The notes below the pieces were generated by a model. It saw only the letters and a program-made list of their open reading frames with translations. It did not search any database and had not been told where the DNA came from. From Rhyzopertha dominica (taxonomy: Eukaryota > Arthropoda > Insecta > Coleoptera > Bostrichidae): 64,000 nt of DNA. Where the stretch lies: positions 48,045,786 to 48,109,785 of the forward strand of contig QCXZ01000041.1 of the NCBI GenBank assembly GCA_025024175.1. Reading direction: 5' to 3'. This document shows positions 10,300-22,930 of this stretch, piece by piece. Made by a program: the position numbers and the translations under genes. Position 1 is the stretch's first letter, and each line of letters opens with the position of its first letter.

Positions 10300-11600
10300 T
10301 GGTATTACTTTCGAAAATTTCCTGATATTTACATGTTCTTTAGCATTCGGTGCAAATTTTAGCATTGAATATACTAATCATAATGTCAACTACAGTCTCG
10401 GTAGTACCAGTAACTTTTTGTTTTATCACAAGTACTTTTCTTGGATTAATCTATTCATGCAGGATAAACCCCTTTGGAATAAATTTGGTTGTTGTATCTG
10501 ATCTGATCTGGTGTATAAACTGTTGCAGGGATTCTTTATACAAGACCAAGACGATCGTATTTTAGCAATATTTCCTTTTGAAACTTGTTGGTGTAATGAC
10601 ACATGTTAGTAGTGAAGGTGCGAATGTTTTTTCGATGGATACTCTCTTAAAAAATATGCAAATGACATTTATTATTCTGTCACGAACACAATAAGGAACA
10701 CAAATGAATACTAAACGAGCTATAAATAAACAGCGCCGAAGAGAAAAGCTGCATATACACGCGAATTATGGTTTCCCCTTTTTTATACTTTTCGCGACAG
10801 GGGAAAGCGGATTTTCACCAAACGTCCATAATGGATTCCGTTCGCGTTCCTCATAAACCAGCTCGCTGTAAAAACGTCTCGTAGAAAACTGCCGTGAAAA
10901 ACGGAAATCGCTTAAGCAGTCGCCGTTGGAATTGATTTGAAATTTTAATTGCAATTAAGAGCAATCCCGGTGCTCCAATTTCACCGTGAAAAAATCTATG
11001 GCTATCATTACTTTAGGCCATCCTCAATCACCATAAATACACCGTATTTGTCGTTAGTTTTTACTTAAATAGCGCTAATACAGCTGATTTGTAAACTGGT
11101 CTTGGCCGTAACCGCCCGACGCACTATAGTTAAATAATGGATTTGTCTTTTTACGCGCTCGCTTTCCTCAGTGCGCTCCAAGACCACCAAAAGCACATGG
11201 ATGTAGGTCTTATCAGGGAGGTAGGTATACACGAGGTGAATGTCAAACGCCGTTCGCGACGTTGCCACACAGCGAAGTCCTAGGACAAATAAGTTGACTC
11301 CTGAAGAAGCGGAAAAAATCTTCATGTATCAATTCTGGGCCAATAATTCGATGCTCCAGTTTCATATTTGTTAAAAAATATGGTTTTATGGACAACTTTG
11401 GAGATAGAAATACATTACTTTTTCGCGAACAGGAGTTCGTCTAACATTATACATGCAATAGCGCCTCTTTTTGCATTTTTTTGAGTAAAAAAAGAAAGCA
11501 GAGGTCGATCTTTAAAAGCATTAAGAACTATTTGCATATATAGCTTGTTGCATGTAATTGCGTTAATACATTTTAGTTGTAGGTACAAAGACATATTTCT
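10300..11600. other. non-coding stretch with a moderate CpG-rich part
   Basis: No gene is recognised. The part from about 10740 to 11300 is richer in CpG than its surroundings. Open frames at 10286-10565, 10766-10954, 11065-11325 and 11415-11648 lack recognisable domains. Confidence 0.35.
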
Positions 11601-11604
11601 AGAG

Positions 11605-11690
11605 AAAAAAAACCTTGCTGTCACCGGGGTTTGAACTCGGGCCTGCAAGTTCAGCCTCTAGCGCCATGTCATCTGTGCTACGAGAACCTG
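11605..11690 (-). pseudogene. tRNA-like Pol III unit (tRNA pseudogene or SINE head)
   Basis: On the - strand an A box TAGCACAGATG (11670-11680, fits TRGYNNARNNG) is followed about 34 bases later by a B box GTTCAAACC (11628-11636, fits GWTCRANNC), and then by a T8 run (11605-11612) that would terminate Pol III. The T arm pairs at four of five positions, but acceptor and anticodon stems do not form. It is therefore a tRNA-derived SINE fragment or a tRNA pseudogene, not a working tRNA. Confidence 0.45.
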
Positions 11691-11699
11691 GTGGAACAT

Positions 11700-14600
11700 C
11701 GACAAACAATGGTATAAATATATGTAATTGAATGTTATTACTTTCGCTTTATCTAACGTCAAATTCTAGGAGTTTTCATTGTTATTTTTAACATAATCAG
11801 TGTCGTTTCGCAGCACAAAGATTTGTTTCGCGCTCAAGAACTGCTTACTGTGTTCCAGAAGGTTTTAACAGCTAAGAGTGTATAAAATATCGAAGTTGCA
11901 AAGTGAATCTTGGTAAATGCACGTAATTCTAAAGAGAGGAATATATACATGCAATTCGTCACTACTATCCCAGACATTTAGTACATTTAATGACGAAGAA
12001 ATGAAGTATACGACCTTTTAATACTTATCTCTACGTACTGTTGTTGACTCACATTCTACATGCAACCAATAATGCATATTTTAAACATTCCAAATAACAT
12101 TTCGAGATTTTTAAGATAAATTTCAACTTTGCCAAAGCGCAACTCGTATATCTTCTTTGTCAGTTCGCACATCCACATCCGGCAACTCTGTCGGGCATTT
12201 ATAGATCTTGGAACTGCTCCAGCATAACGAAAGCTGCTACATGGGAAGAACGTTCGACGGTTGTTTCAAAGAAAACTACCTGTCACTTTGGATTTTTACA
12301 ATACGGGACGGAACAGGTCATAAAACGAGTTATTTGAAACGTCTTTGAAAATGTAGCACCGCTCTCTTAGGGTCCACGATCCTATATGGTCAACGTGCAG
12401 TGCCGGCTCATGTTTAGTTCGCATGGGAAAATGACTTTTATTTCATTAATTTTGACCAAGCAGTGAGCTTGACAATAATTCAAGAAAGATTAGTAGAATG
12501 TTTCCAAGTGACAACTATGTCTCAATGTATTTCTTTATATTGTAATTTTGGAAATACCTTGCGACATCTGAACATCTGACATCTACCGAAGTGTAAAATG
12601 TATACTAACCTAACTTGTTGCTCAATATCAATCATTAACCTGGTAAAAATAATCTAAAAATTTATTGTATGTAATGTTATTGTGTTAGCGTTATTATAAA
12701 AAAAAATACTGGATTGATGACCAAAACTAAACATATCAGTTCTCTTTTCGAACGCGTTTACCAGTTTTGATCTTTCTCGCCGCTGCCCAATATGTTACGA
12801 CTACCAAACCTCCAGTCATACTTTAATAATTAGAAGTGCGTGTGGCGCCTTCGTGTTGTAATTAATCTGTTTATGTAGAGAGGAAAACTTACCAGGAGAA
12901 AGTCACAGTGTCCTTCGGCTCCGGCGTTATTTTTCAACGTGACTGACAGTTTTATTCCCTCCATCGCATGGTCCACGGCTCCACTCTTGACCTCACTGCG
13001 AACAAAACATCATCGTTAATGGTTCGAAGGATAAACAGCATTTGCTGGTCGTTACTTGTTGCTTTATGCATGTTGGTGAAGCAAGCAAGAAAAAATGTTT
13101 TGGGATTAATAAACTGTAACTGGTACGGCTACTTTCTTAGTCTAAGCCGTTCATTTTTCATTTTCCGAGTCCTGACACGAAGAATGTAACACCTTACTTG
13201 AGGAAAGCGCAAAATTATAACACATATGCTTTAATTTTGACTCCAAACATCAAAAAACGTTAATATTATGCTGCTTGCGATTTACTGTTCTTAATATTGC
13301 AAGTAAAATATCAATAAAAATATTGATATTGTCATACAAAATCATCTTCTTGTCATTCTAGTAAACATGTGTGCCACGTCAATACACCTGTTGCTGTTGC
13401 TACTGACTGTATACGATTACGCCAACAAAAGGGCGTCTTTGAAAAAGCTGCCTTAACATTACATAACGCAGATGCAGTTCCAAACAAACATATAAATTAA
13501 ACCATCCTGCAATTTCCTTGATGACCAACCTCAATAAGATTGAAACCACTATCTATGTATTAGCGTCATCCATGTAGGAACTCACTTAGTCACCTTGTAA
13601 GGAGTGAAGTGGAATTTTATTCAGTTTAAACACTTCACTTATGTAGGCTATTCAAACTTTAAGAGTACTCCTAACCAATTAGTAAGCAATTATTGAGCTA
13701 TCGCAACCATTAAGCCCACAACTACGTCCTTGTTTCCTGACGTTGTCGAATTATCGTTTTGAAGTCATGGTTTGTGTCGTGAATTCGCAATATTACGAAA
13801 GTATCATCGACCTCACGACCTCCTCTGCTAAATTTTCAATTGAAGATTCACACACGTACAGTTAACTTATTAATGCGTTCTTTTTTAAGTCCAAAGTCCA
13901 CCCTCGTCTTTAGCATCTAAACTAAGGGCAGCCCTACTTCCAAAATAAAGACAATTGGAACTAGTGGAAAATATTAGCCTGTCCCCAGTTTGAAGTTTTC
14001 GTTTGTTTGAGTGGTATTTACTTCTTTAAAATTTTGAAGAACTGAATTAAAGTTGCTTTGAGTATCCTCTCGGTCAGTATGTTTTGCTATCGATGAATTT
14101 TGCACTCTATCTAATGACAAAAAATTCTACTTACAAGAGACTCAAGAGTAAATCTATAAATCCCAAATTTTGTGGATCATGTAACTTGACACAACCTTTG
14201 TAAAAAAATTAATGTAATATAAAGGGTCCTCAGTCCGTGAGCTGGGAACGAGCGAAAAGGTGACATTAGGAAGAAATTGCCTTACTAACCGTTTGGTGGC
14301 ACCACCCGCCAAGCGTATTTATTAGACTTGTAGCTCATTCGTTCCGCCATTATTTAGTAAAAACCAAATAAGAAAATCTAATTTACTTTGCTTAACTGTT
14401 TTTGAAAAGGGTCAAATGAGGTTTTACTCGGGGCAAATTTCTATCTTTGTTTCCGTTCGCTAGTAAAAAATCTCTTTTTTTTTGAGAAGTTTGCAAGGCG
14501 GTATTTTTGTTGAATTTACAAATACAGAAAAGCTGTCCGAGGAAGATTCAGTTTAGGTCTTTCTTATTCTGGGTGCACTAAGAAACTAATCTAGTAATAC

Positions 14601-15384
14601 TGTGTCGTAAGTTATAATGGCAGGCGAAAACATCTACATGAGTCATGAAATTTGTCGGAGTGAGGATATTTTTTTGGCGTTTTGATAAAACGAGCCACCT
14701 ATAAGCTGGCAGAGACATCTGTCATATATTTCCATGTGCTTTTCTGCAGGTGTCAAGTTTAATACATTTTACTAACCGCTGTACAAAGAACCTAAACCAC
14801 ATCGAATTAGCCAAATTTCACACGCCTATAAACTATGAGCCCTGTTTGAACAGCCCACTAATTTTATTGCCCCGCAATAAAGCGCCGCGAGGCGCAACGT
14901 CAAGAATTAAAACGTCCGAAGGACCCCATTTGTACCAAATCAAGACACCGAAGTGCTAAACGCCACTACAAACACGAATTAGTTCAAATATAACGATGGC
15001 TTTATAGATTTAACAAGAATCCCCCCTGTTGACTGTCGTTTGTTAAACCCGTTGCTATTTGTCGTGTGATTAACATAAATTCGAGAAATTCCGGAAAAGG
15101 TGGACGTTGCACCTCGGAAACGCGATGGTCTGGTGAGTAACGTCGCTATAGTGTTCGTCTTTTATAACAAGGACACGACGGATTCGGTATGCTGTTTGCG
15201 ACACACCTTTGTGTATCGAGAACATGTCAACTGTTTATTGAAAAAGATCCATAATTAGATTATATGAGAGCATTTGGTATGTATCTTGCCGCAATATTCG
15301 AAAACGAAATTTGTTTATTGAACATACTCTCCTTTAAGACATTACCAATTCCCGTGACAGTTCTGTTGCGAACTATCATTGGGA
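11700..15384. other. gene-free AT-rich DNA
   Basis: Nothing coding is recognised. Open frames (12968-13189, 14750-14959) have no known domain. A fair 3' splice-like sequence ends at about 14747 but has no supporting partner. A small CpG-rich patch lies at about 15060-15200. Confidence 0.4.
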
Positions 15385-15662
15385 CATCATAGAGTGCGGG
15401 TAGTTCACTCAGTTTATAAGTAGAAAATTCTCAAATCGGGGTAGTTTGATGCAATGAAACGCGTCACTAGCGAATTGGAGTAAGCGTTCCAGAGAGTTGG
15501 ACTAGCGACCACAGAAGTTTGAGACCTCATACTGCTACCGACAAACTTTTGCTGCTATTCTGGCTACAATAATAGAAGAAAACCGCATTGAGAAACAAGT
15601 AATAGACAAATACCAAAAGACAAATGTATTTGTATTCTTTGTAAAAAAAATTAACGCATTTT
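15385..15662 (+). mobile_element. partial second copy of the mariner relic at 347
   Basis: This matches 435-790 of the first relic in the same orientation, including the block around CGGGGTAGTTTGATGCAATG and the block around GGAGTAAGCGTTCC. It lacks the 542-660 part of the first copy but keeps about 60 bp that the first copy has lost (near 15557-15620). The two copies therefore decayed independently. Confidence 0.7.
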
Positions 15663-17739
15663 TTTCCTCGGCCGTTATCAATGATCGTAAGGCAATGCTA
15701 GATAATCGATGCTGAAAACTACAATGAAGATTGAAAGTGGATTAATTAGAAGGAGGAAATTGTGGACTACACTAACACAAAGTATGAGTAGACAATATTA
15801 TGTGTGTAATCAAAAAATCAGAGTTTTATTTAATTAACACTATTAATGCTTTTAGTGAGTAATAAATTACTTAACATGCCTTTCTTTGAACGAGAGCAAT
15901 CTTTCGTGAGCGTATAGAAGACACGAGAGTAACTACGGATCTTCAACTATCAATCGTAATGTTTAATATAGCGTAAGATCAGCATTACTGTCACTCTCGT
16001 ATATACCACCGAGTCGACCGCGACTATCCTGGGTTGTAGGGATCCATGCTTGACTGCTAGTGAGCATCTTGAGGAAACTTAATTAAAATTAAATCAGTTA
16101 TGGTTTCTATGATTTATTGCGTCTAACATTGGTTCACCTTACCATTGGTAAGCCCACGGCGGTATACCCTCAGGAATCTCTCTCTCTCTCTTTCCCTAAT
16201 ATTTCATTAAGTATATGTCCATATAAGAGCTCTGCTATTGATTATTCTTATTTACCGTTCATCACCTATCTTTTTTATTAATTACTGTGTACAAAATCTT
16301 TAGCAGCTTCAATTCTGGTTGATGTTCTCTACAAATTTCACACTGGATTGTCTGTGTACAATTCTTTCATTAACCGTTTCCCCCGGTTAAGTTTTTTAGT
16401 CATATACGAACACATACATATACCTGTATATTTTATTTTGTTTGTTGTCAAAATTCAAGTTTCTATTTTTCACTTCCACAGTTCTCTTATAGGTTAACTA
16501 TGAAGCTTACATTCTCTCTTTTCCAAAACCTTGCGAACTATAAGTATAGTATTACAACTCCCTACTTGTTAATCTGTCTAGTCTACCACTGCGTTGTATT
16601 CTTATTTCAAGATTTATTTTGATAACTGAAGCAATAAATTCTATAAAACCAGTATTAGGAATAATCTGCAATGGCAGAGCGCAAAGACCAATCAATTCAT
16701 TAAAGAATATAAGACTGGAAAAAAATAGTTTAAATATTGAATTATAAAGTCAAAGAAAATAATGGAACAGACTGCTGTAGGTCAAAAACTGTTTATGTAA
16801 TCATTACAATATTTTAGGGAAGTCAAATAGCCATGACAGTATAATGGTTTATGATCAGCTCTTCAAGAATATCGACACAAAGATTTTTATACATGAGGCA
16901 TACAAAAATTATAATAAAGACCGGACAAGTGTATAAAAGTTTAACTAAATAAACAGTTTGTGAGCTACCGCAATTTGTCTCATTGTTTACCGAATGAGTC
17001 TTGTACGATCACTGCATTTTATATTTAAATGAAGCATGTTGTACGGACGTGGAGCGAAGTAATGCGAATTCTGTTTACTAATTTCATATTTTTTTTCTTT
17101 TCTTATTCACCTCGCTGCAGTAAGAGAACACTGTCAAAAGTAAGGGATATAAAATGACGCTGTTTATTGGTCAGTGTCATCGAACAAGTCATTAACGTGT
17201 ATAAGAAACAATATGAGCCCCAACGCGGTCTCCTGTGGCAGACTTTTATATAATTACAATGCACATATTGTATCTATAACTAAAGCAAGTGTTAAAAAAG
17301 TCTAACCCAACAACACGAAAACCATATCATGGTCAGGATTATATCATAATTCTCCCTCAATATGTTATCTCTTGTATCGAATTGAATTGATTTGTTCCTT
17401 GTTTATGGTTATTTGTTAATTTGTTTATTTTCCCCAACTTCCGCGTAAGTTTTTTTACATAAAATTAAACCACGTTTGGCTCTATTTACATTAGCAATGT
17501 AAACTGATTCACTTAATCTTAAAGATTATCTCCTTAGACATAAAGGGTGAATTTCTCCAATGGAGTGTGTCGTAGATGACCAAAAGTACGGTTACTCAAA
17601 CAGAACATCCAGAATGTAGGTAGCCTAATACATACACAGAATTCCCCACTCCTCTTCTATTTCAAGCCGCAACAATAAACAATCTAAACGAAATAAAATT
17701 CATATCTATATGCTAAACATTTGTCGAAAGTGTCCGCGT
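15663..17739. other. gene-free AT-rich DNA
   Basis: No coding or structural feature was recognised apart from a short (TC)n run at about 16176-16194. Confidence 0.4.
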
Positions 17740-18300
17740 TACGTAACATTGGTAGTCGAGGTCTGAACTTGCTGACATGCCCCACGCAGGAGCGAGAGCG
17801 AACCGGAATGCGGGTGTAGAAATTAATGTAAACGTGTCACAAGTTTCTAATTTCTGAATCATGATCCAACTGTAACAGGCCGAGCCCCTCGGGCAACGTC
17901 TTGCGTTGACGATCCTTCTGGTTCCCCAGGTGCCTCCAAAAGGATAGACATCGCCAAAGCGGGTTCGGAAGCGACGGAATGATGTATGACCAATGACGTC
18001 AATGGGGGCGCGAGATTCGAGTTTCAAATCCCGGTAATATAGATGATCGCGGTGTCAGAACGAAGAGATCCGCGCTATTCTACATTCTCCACTTTCACAC
18101 TCCCACAGCTGATCGACGAAAGTGAAGCAGTTGTTGTTCGAATCCGATATCTTCCACTGTTTAGATTTATATGCGTTTACCGGGTTCACGCCTGTACCAT
18201 ACAACGGGTTCGCTGGCACTTTCTATTTACTTGTTTTATTAGGTTCATTTCGAGCGATAATTCATCTGAGCACGTTCAATAAAATACGCCCGGGTTGCGC
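17740..18300. other. CpG-rich non-coding island
   Basis: High CpG content against an AT-rich background, with no repeat homology recognised. Open frames here (17713-18027 on -, 18043-18282 on +) look like composition effects. Confidence 0.35.
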
Positions 18301-18479
18301 AATTCCCTAGTTATTATTAAGCGAGTAGAACAGTTTGTTGCTCTGTTGTGCGTATTTGCCATGTGCCACAAAAAGATACATATACAAGGTGTTTCAATGA
18401 AAGGCAAGCCACCCTCAATGATACCACTATTGCCGTTTTGGCTTATACTGCTCTCATTGAAAATACGCATCAGTCTGTT

Positions 18480-18562
18480 TGTAACCTTAACCTTCATCCT
18501 TTCATAATTAGCTTGGCACATGAATTAAACGAAGACGATTTTGACAGACGACTGGAATTCTA
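18480..18562 (+). pseudogene. short mariner-like transposase fragment
   Basis: The + frame reads HELNEDDFDRRLEF, matching the 'QELxxxDxxRRxxFC' block that lies before the catalytic domain in many insect mariner-like transposases. It stops right after. Nothing else of the gene is visible. Confidence 0.5.
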
Positions 18563-19393
18563 ATTTTCCTTTTCCTTTTACAATACTTGCTTCACATATT
18601 AGTTTACATTTTTCTTAAAAGATCATATCGTACGTCTTTTTTTCATTAAGGGAAATCAATCTCACCTGCTAGCTTTGTCTCTATATACCAGACACAGTAA
18701 TCTATCCCAATATCATTGAAACCATGGAACAAGGTGAGGACGTAAATGAAAATGAACTAGTTTTTCGGCAGGCTGCGTCACTTCCTCATTCTGCTGGTCC
18801 TATCACGCAATTCCTTGATGATAATTTCCAGAACCATTGATCCCCACATCTTACATTCTTATTTTTTCATTTGGGCACACTTCAGGTATAATGCTTTTGA
18901 AACCGAAGCAATATCATTGGGGAATTATGTCTGAGAATGTGGTATGAGTGCGGTTGACCACAGAGATCTTCAGCAATGTTACTGAGCCAAATGGTAATGA
19001 TTTTAAACTTGTCACACCACAATATTACAGATGATGAGGTAATGGGCAATGTTGATGCCTTAACATTTTTTAAAATATGGCTTAGATGGTGCGGCTTCAT
19101 TATTTCTTAAGAGTAACATTAAAGTACTGGTTATACCTCTGCGTAGGTATTTTAAGGTATTGCTCGAGAAATCTTCACCCTAAATCCACATTTAGGACTG
19201 AGGTGCCAATTACAGAAGCTTTATGTATGTTCACAGTGTTTAAAGCAAATCACTAAACAGTTATTCAAGAACTTAAATAGCACATTGACGATAAACTGGC
19301 AGGACTACAGCATCTCAATAAGTAGCGACGAAAAAGTTGATGTAATGGCAAAAGCCTTTTGCTATAGAGTTGTGTAAGCTCAAAAACAGAGAA
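18563..19393. other. gene-free stretch
   Basis: AT-rich, with no recognisable gene or repeat. Confidence 0.4.
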
Positions 19394-19530
19394 ATGTTCC
19401 ATAGGTGTTTGAAGCGGATCTCATCATGTCTTTCCAACGAAAAAAAAAACAAAGAATAACGTCTAGGTTGCCTCAAAGTTCTCGTTTAGAGCCAGTATTG
19501 TTTTCAACGGCGTGGCGTACTAGGAGTACA
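19394..19530 (+). pseudogene. LINE reverse transcriptase scrap
   Basis: In shifting + frames the sequence gives residues like RISSCLSNE followed by RLPQSSRLEPVLFS, a degraded version of the 'YLSNR ... GxPQGSxLxPxLF' palm motif of non-LTR reverse transcriptases. It is very short, so the call is tentative. Confidence 0.4.
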
Positions 19531-21361
19531 GAAAGAGAAACAGAACGCTAGTGGTTAGATAACGATACTGTAAAGACCAAGCCGCTATGCTGAAATATAT
19601 TCACCTGCACCCAGAATTAATGAGTTTCAAAGATTCTTTATCTAATTTAAGATTGTGTGTTCACGTATATGAAATAGAATTTCAGTTAATAATGAAAACA
19701 ATGTGATCAGGCACCGTGAATGCACCGTCCATGGCTCCATGATGACAACATAAAACAAAATGCTACGATTCAAGGAGTGGAATTCCTTTCCTAATAGACG
19801 AAGATGCTTCATTTNTTTCTTTCTTCTGCTTCGCTAGCATGATTCCACTGATATATAGCAGCATTGATTCTGCTCTACCATTTTACTGCACGACTCTATC
19901 GAACAAAATGCAACAACTCTGGAAGGTGCCATGACCAAGAACTCGCCTTAAATGTCCAACAATTGACAGTTGTTATGTAAAGGTGCCGATTAATACAATA
20001 TCTGGCAACCCTGTCGGTTTTTGCCCCTGGGAAGACGCAGTTTCCACGCAGCCAACGATAATTAAACGTACGGTAATCGCCGGTGGTGACCCACGCAGAA
20101 TTCTTGGTAACTCTATACCGCCAAACACATGGGAATGTTTTTAGGCTGTTTCTCATGTTGCTGGTGAGGAGTAACGGCACGCTGTCTCTCCCTAACAATG
20201 CGCCATTAGAGATACAAAACAGGTCCATAATAACAGACCTCAAACTCGATAAATTTCCAATGACATGAGCCCATAAACCACTGGTTACTCAATACGTTTA
20301 AATTTCTCTTCGACGGGCCCGGTCCAGTGTTTCGCAATCGGAGAAGGCTGTGTTTTATCAGATCAATTACTATTGCAGTTTTAAGTAATGTTTCCTGCAC
20401 TTTAATTCTAATGGCAGTATTTTATTGAAAACAAATATAAAATTAGGAATACCTCACCCAGTATAGATCGAATTTAGTATTTAGTTTACTAGCAGTATTC
20501 TTAGATTTTGGAAGCATTAGAAAAATGTTGATGTCATCATTTTTACTAATCAAATTCGTATTTTATTCAAAAATACAAGTACAAATCACATTCAGTATTT
20601 ATCTCTAACAGGATACAGTGTGCATTTCCTATTTCGAACACAATCTGTAAAGTAACAATTGCCGTAACCTGCCCAATCGGCGATCAGTTGTCCGTGTCAA
20701 TTACTCCAACAGTTTGTGTCTAGATGCTGTTTTCCTATATCTCCTGTCTCGTTACTACATTGTTACTCCTGTTTATCTTGGATTTTTGCATTCGTTGCGA
20801 TACGTCATAAAACGAAACGAATATTCAATGAGAAACTATAAAATATCCCATGTGTTGAAATTTCCTAAGAGAACTGATTTGAAACGATTCGACTGATTAA
20901 GGATTCTGCTCATTCGCTGGATACAATGCAGAAGTATTTTTTATTCCAGTATAGTTTTTTAAGAACTACAAAATAGATTTATAAAATAATGCACTTCTAT
21001 CAACCAGAGGTATTTTCCAAGTGCTCTAAAGTGGACTTTTTCAGCAGTTTTTGTAAGAGGTGTTGTTAAGTTTCTTTTAAACTGTTTACGTTGAAACCTA
21101 CACAACTCTGGATGCGATTTAAATTTTCCTGAACATGAACATGCAAAGAATGAGCGTGGCTTTGAAGTGAAATAAATGCGGGTAGTTGCTATTTTTTTTT
21201 ATTTTGAGAATACATATTGTTTGTAAAAGAGATAATTTTTCAACGACTTTCTAGCTTCTAACCTAATCAGTTCAAATGCTAGTGTTGATGGAGACTCTGT
21301 AAAGCTGACCTTTCATAATCACAATGTTTAAGTATTGCAGTAATTCAATCATATGCACTTT
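19531..21361. other. gene-free stretch with a modest CpG-rich part
   Basis: About 20000-20330 is somewhat CpG-rich. Open frames there on both strands carry no recognisable domain. Confidence 0.35.
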
Positions 21362-21441
21362 TACTAACGTATTTATTTTTATTTTCAGGTAAGGACAATT
21401 CGAAATTCACCCTACAGGATGTCTATAGATTAGCAGTAAGT
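21362..21441 (+). promoter_or_regulatory. juxtaposed 3'/5' splice sites (recursive-splicing ratchet point) or a 47-nt exon
   Basis: A perfect branch-point consensus TACTAAC (21362-21368) is followed by a T-rich tract, CAG ending at 21388, and at once GTAAGG (21389-21394). This AG|GTAAG arrangement is the signature of recursive splice sites in long insect introns. A second donor, GTAAGT, starts at 21436, defining a 47-nt cryptic exon (21389-21435). It is open only if entered one base into a codon; it then reads KDNSKFTLQDVYRLA. It could instead be a true short coding exon. I do not recognise the peptide. Confidence 0.6.
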
Positions 21442-22275
21442 TATAGCTATAATTTATATAAACTGGACTTAGTTATGCAGAAACCTACCAACCCACAGAA
21501 GGTTCAAATACAAACCAAGCTCAGAAAATTGATCTAATAGTCATACATTTTTAATTGCAAAAGACAATATTTGCTCTCTGAACATATGAAGGCAATGAGT
21601 CAATGCCTAAAATGATCGAAAAAGAATGATCGATATAAAAAGAAGTTCGATGGACCAAAAATTAAGTGGCTAAAGACAAAAGATTGGTTTCTTTTCCCTT
21701 TGTTAAAATTAATGTTAGCTAAAATCCACCCAGTAACCATGACAACACCATGCATTGAGATATTATACTATTGGTTTAGATTTTAGTTACAGAGATGTAT
21801 TTCCTTAAAATAAAGAAAAAGTAACCGGCCCAAGGTTCATTTTATGAAACATTTCTGCATACTGTTCAGCGCGATTTCTTTGATATACCTGTACAAAATA
21901 TTGATATTAAAAAAACAGAAGGAAGGGACAGCACTAAAATTGTAATAACTGAGTGAGCTATGATCCAATGGCATACATCTTATTCCACTGAATTGTCAAA
22001 TAAGATGATAATATTGAAGGAGATGCCGACGGATATAACGTTACTGTTCTCGATTTCTAAATTAATAAAGTATTTAATAACGTATTTTTTTACACAAAAC
22101 TTCGAAGAACAATTTTTGAAAATATTATTCTAAATAATATTTACAAAGCTTCTAGAGTTTCAAAAATAGTTTGTTTTCGCAAAATAAAAAAAATTGTTAC
22201 CACACTCTGAAAAAGGACTTTGTTGCCTCTAATCGGGTCTTAGTTACTACAACAAAAAATCTCATTGCATTTGGA

Positions 22276-22319
22276 CACAACTAAAATATTTGTTGGCGTA
22301 ACAATATTTTTCAGTTGTG
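22276..22319. repeat. 44-nt hairpin
   Basis: CACAACT (22276-22282) pairs with AGTTGTG (22313-22319), and TTGTT (22290-22294) pairs with AACAA (22300-22304) around a five-base loop. Too short for a typical pre-miRNA. Confidence 0.5.
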
Positions 22320-22543
22320 GACGGTCTCAGTAAGCCCAACAAAATACCTGCCACGGTTACAAATACTAATCATTTCAGGTAACTTCTGCATTTTCTTATT
22401 GCTTGTATAGATGACCACTTGCCAGGAGTGATAAATTAGTCGTGGTTGCAAATTATGCTCTCACGGCAACCAGTTTTTGTTCTTTGTGGCAAAGTAGACA
22501 AAGTGTTGTAGTAAGTAGCAATATTTTTGTACTAACTATCGTT

Positions 22544-22571
22544 TGATAATGATAATAATAATGATGATAAT

Positions 22572-22608
<37 letters not shown>

Positions 22609-22612
22609 TAAA
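22544..22612. repeat. (ATA)n microsatellite
   Basis: A run of mostly AAT/ATA triplets with a few ATG interruptions, lying next to the palindrome that starts at about 22617. Confidence 0.85.
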
Positions 22613-22616
22613 ATAA

Positions 22617-22930
22617 CGTATAACTGCCTTTATCACTTATATATACAGTCTAGAGCTAGGGTTTCATATCTGACCATTTTGTACACTCATGTCTATGTAC
22701 ATTTTGTAACAAACAATAAAAATAACACATACTTTATTATTATTGTTGTTATTGTTAACCTTGTGTACCTATTAATGAGAGTACACAATAATAGAAATAA
22801 CAATAATAAAGTGTGTGTTATTTTTACTGTTTATTGACATATATAGATATAAGTATACAAAACGGTCCGTTATGAAACCCTAGCATCAGACCTATATATG
22901 ACAATAAACGATAAAAACAGTAATAACCGA
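22617..22930. mobile_element. long palindrome, foldback/MITE-like element
   Basis: Two arms of about 140-150 bp are imperfect reverse complements. The outer block GCTAGGGTTTCATA pairs with its complement at 22872-22885, the ATAACACA block (22722-22729) pairs with TGTGTTAT (22814-22821), and an inner perfect 8-bp stem (22761-22768 with 22781-22788) closes a 12-base loop. No coding capacity. It is probably a non-autonomous DNA element that inserted beside the microsatellite; its TSD is obscured by that repeat. Confidence 0.75.

Noticed and set aside
11300..11325. CTGAAGA phrase as a hammerhead core
   Set aside because: No paired stem II and no GAAAC follow it.
14720..14960. 3' splice-like site and open frame at 14748
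   Set aside because: The following donor-like GTGTCA is poor, no downstream donor or recognisable peptide supports an exon.
18295..18563. Overlapping small open frames as genes
   Set aside because: Only the last 27 codons of one frame match anything, namely a transposase fragment.
22364..22384. TACTAAT...TTTCAG|GTAACT as a third ratchet point
   Set aside because: The branch point lies only about 9 bases from the AG and the pyrimidine tract is too short.
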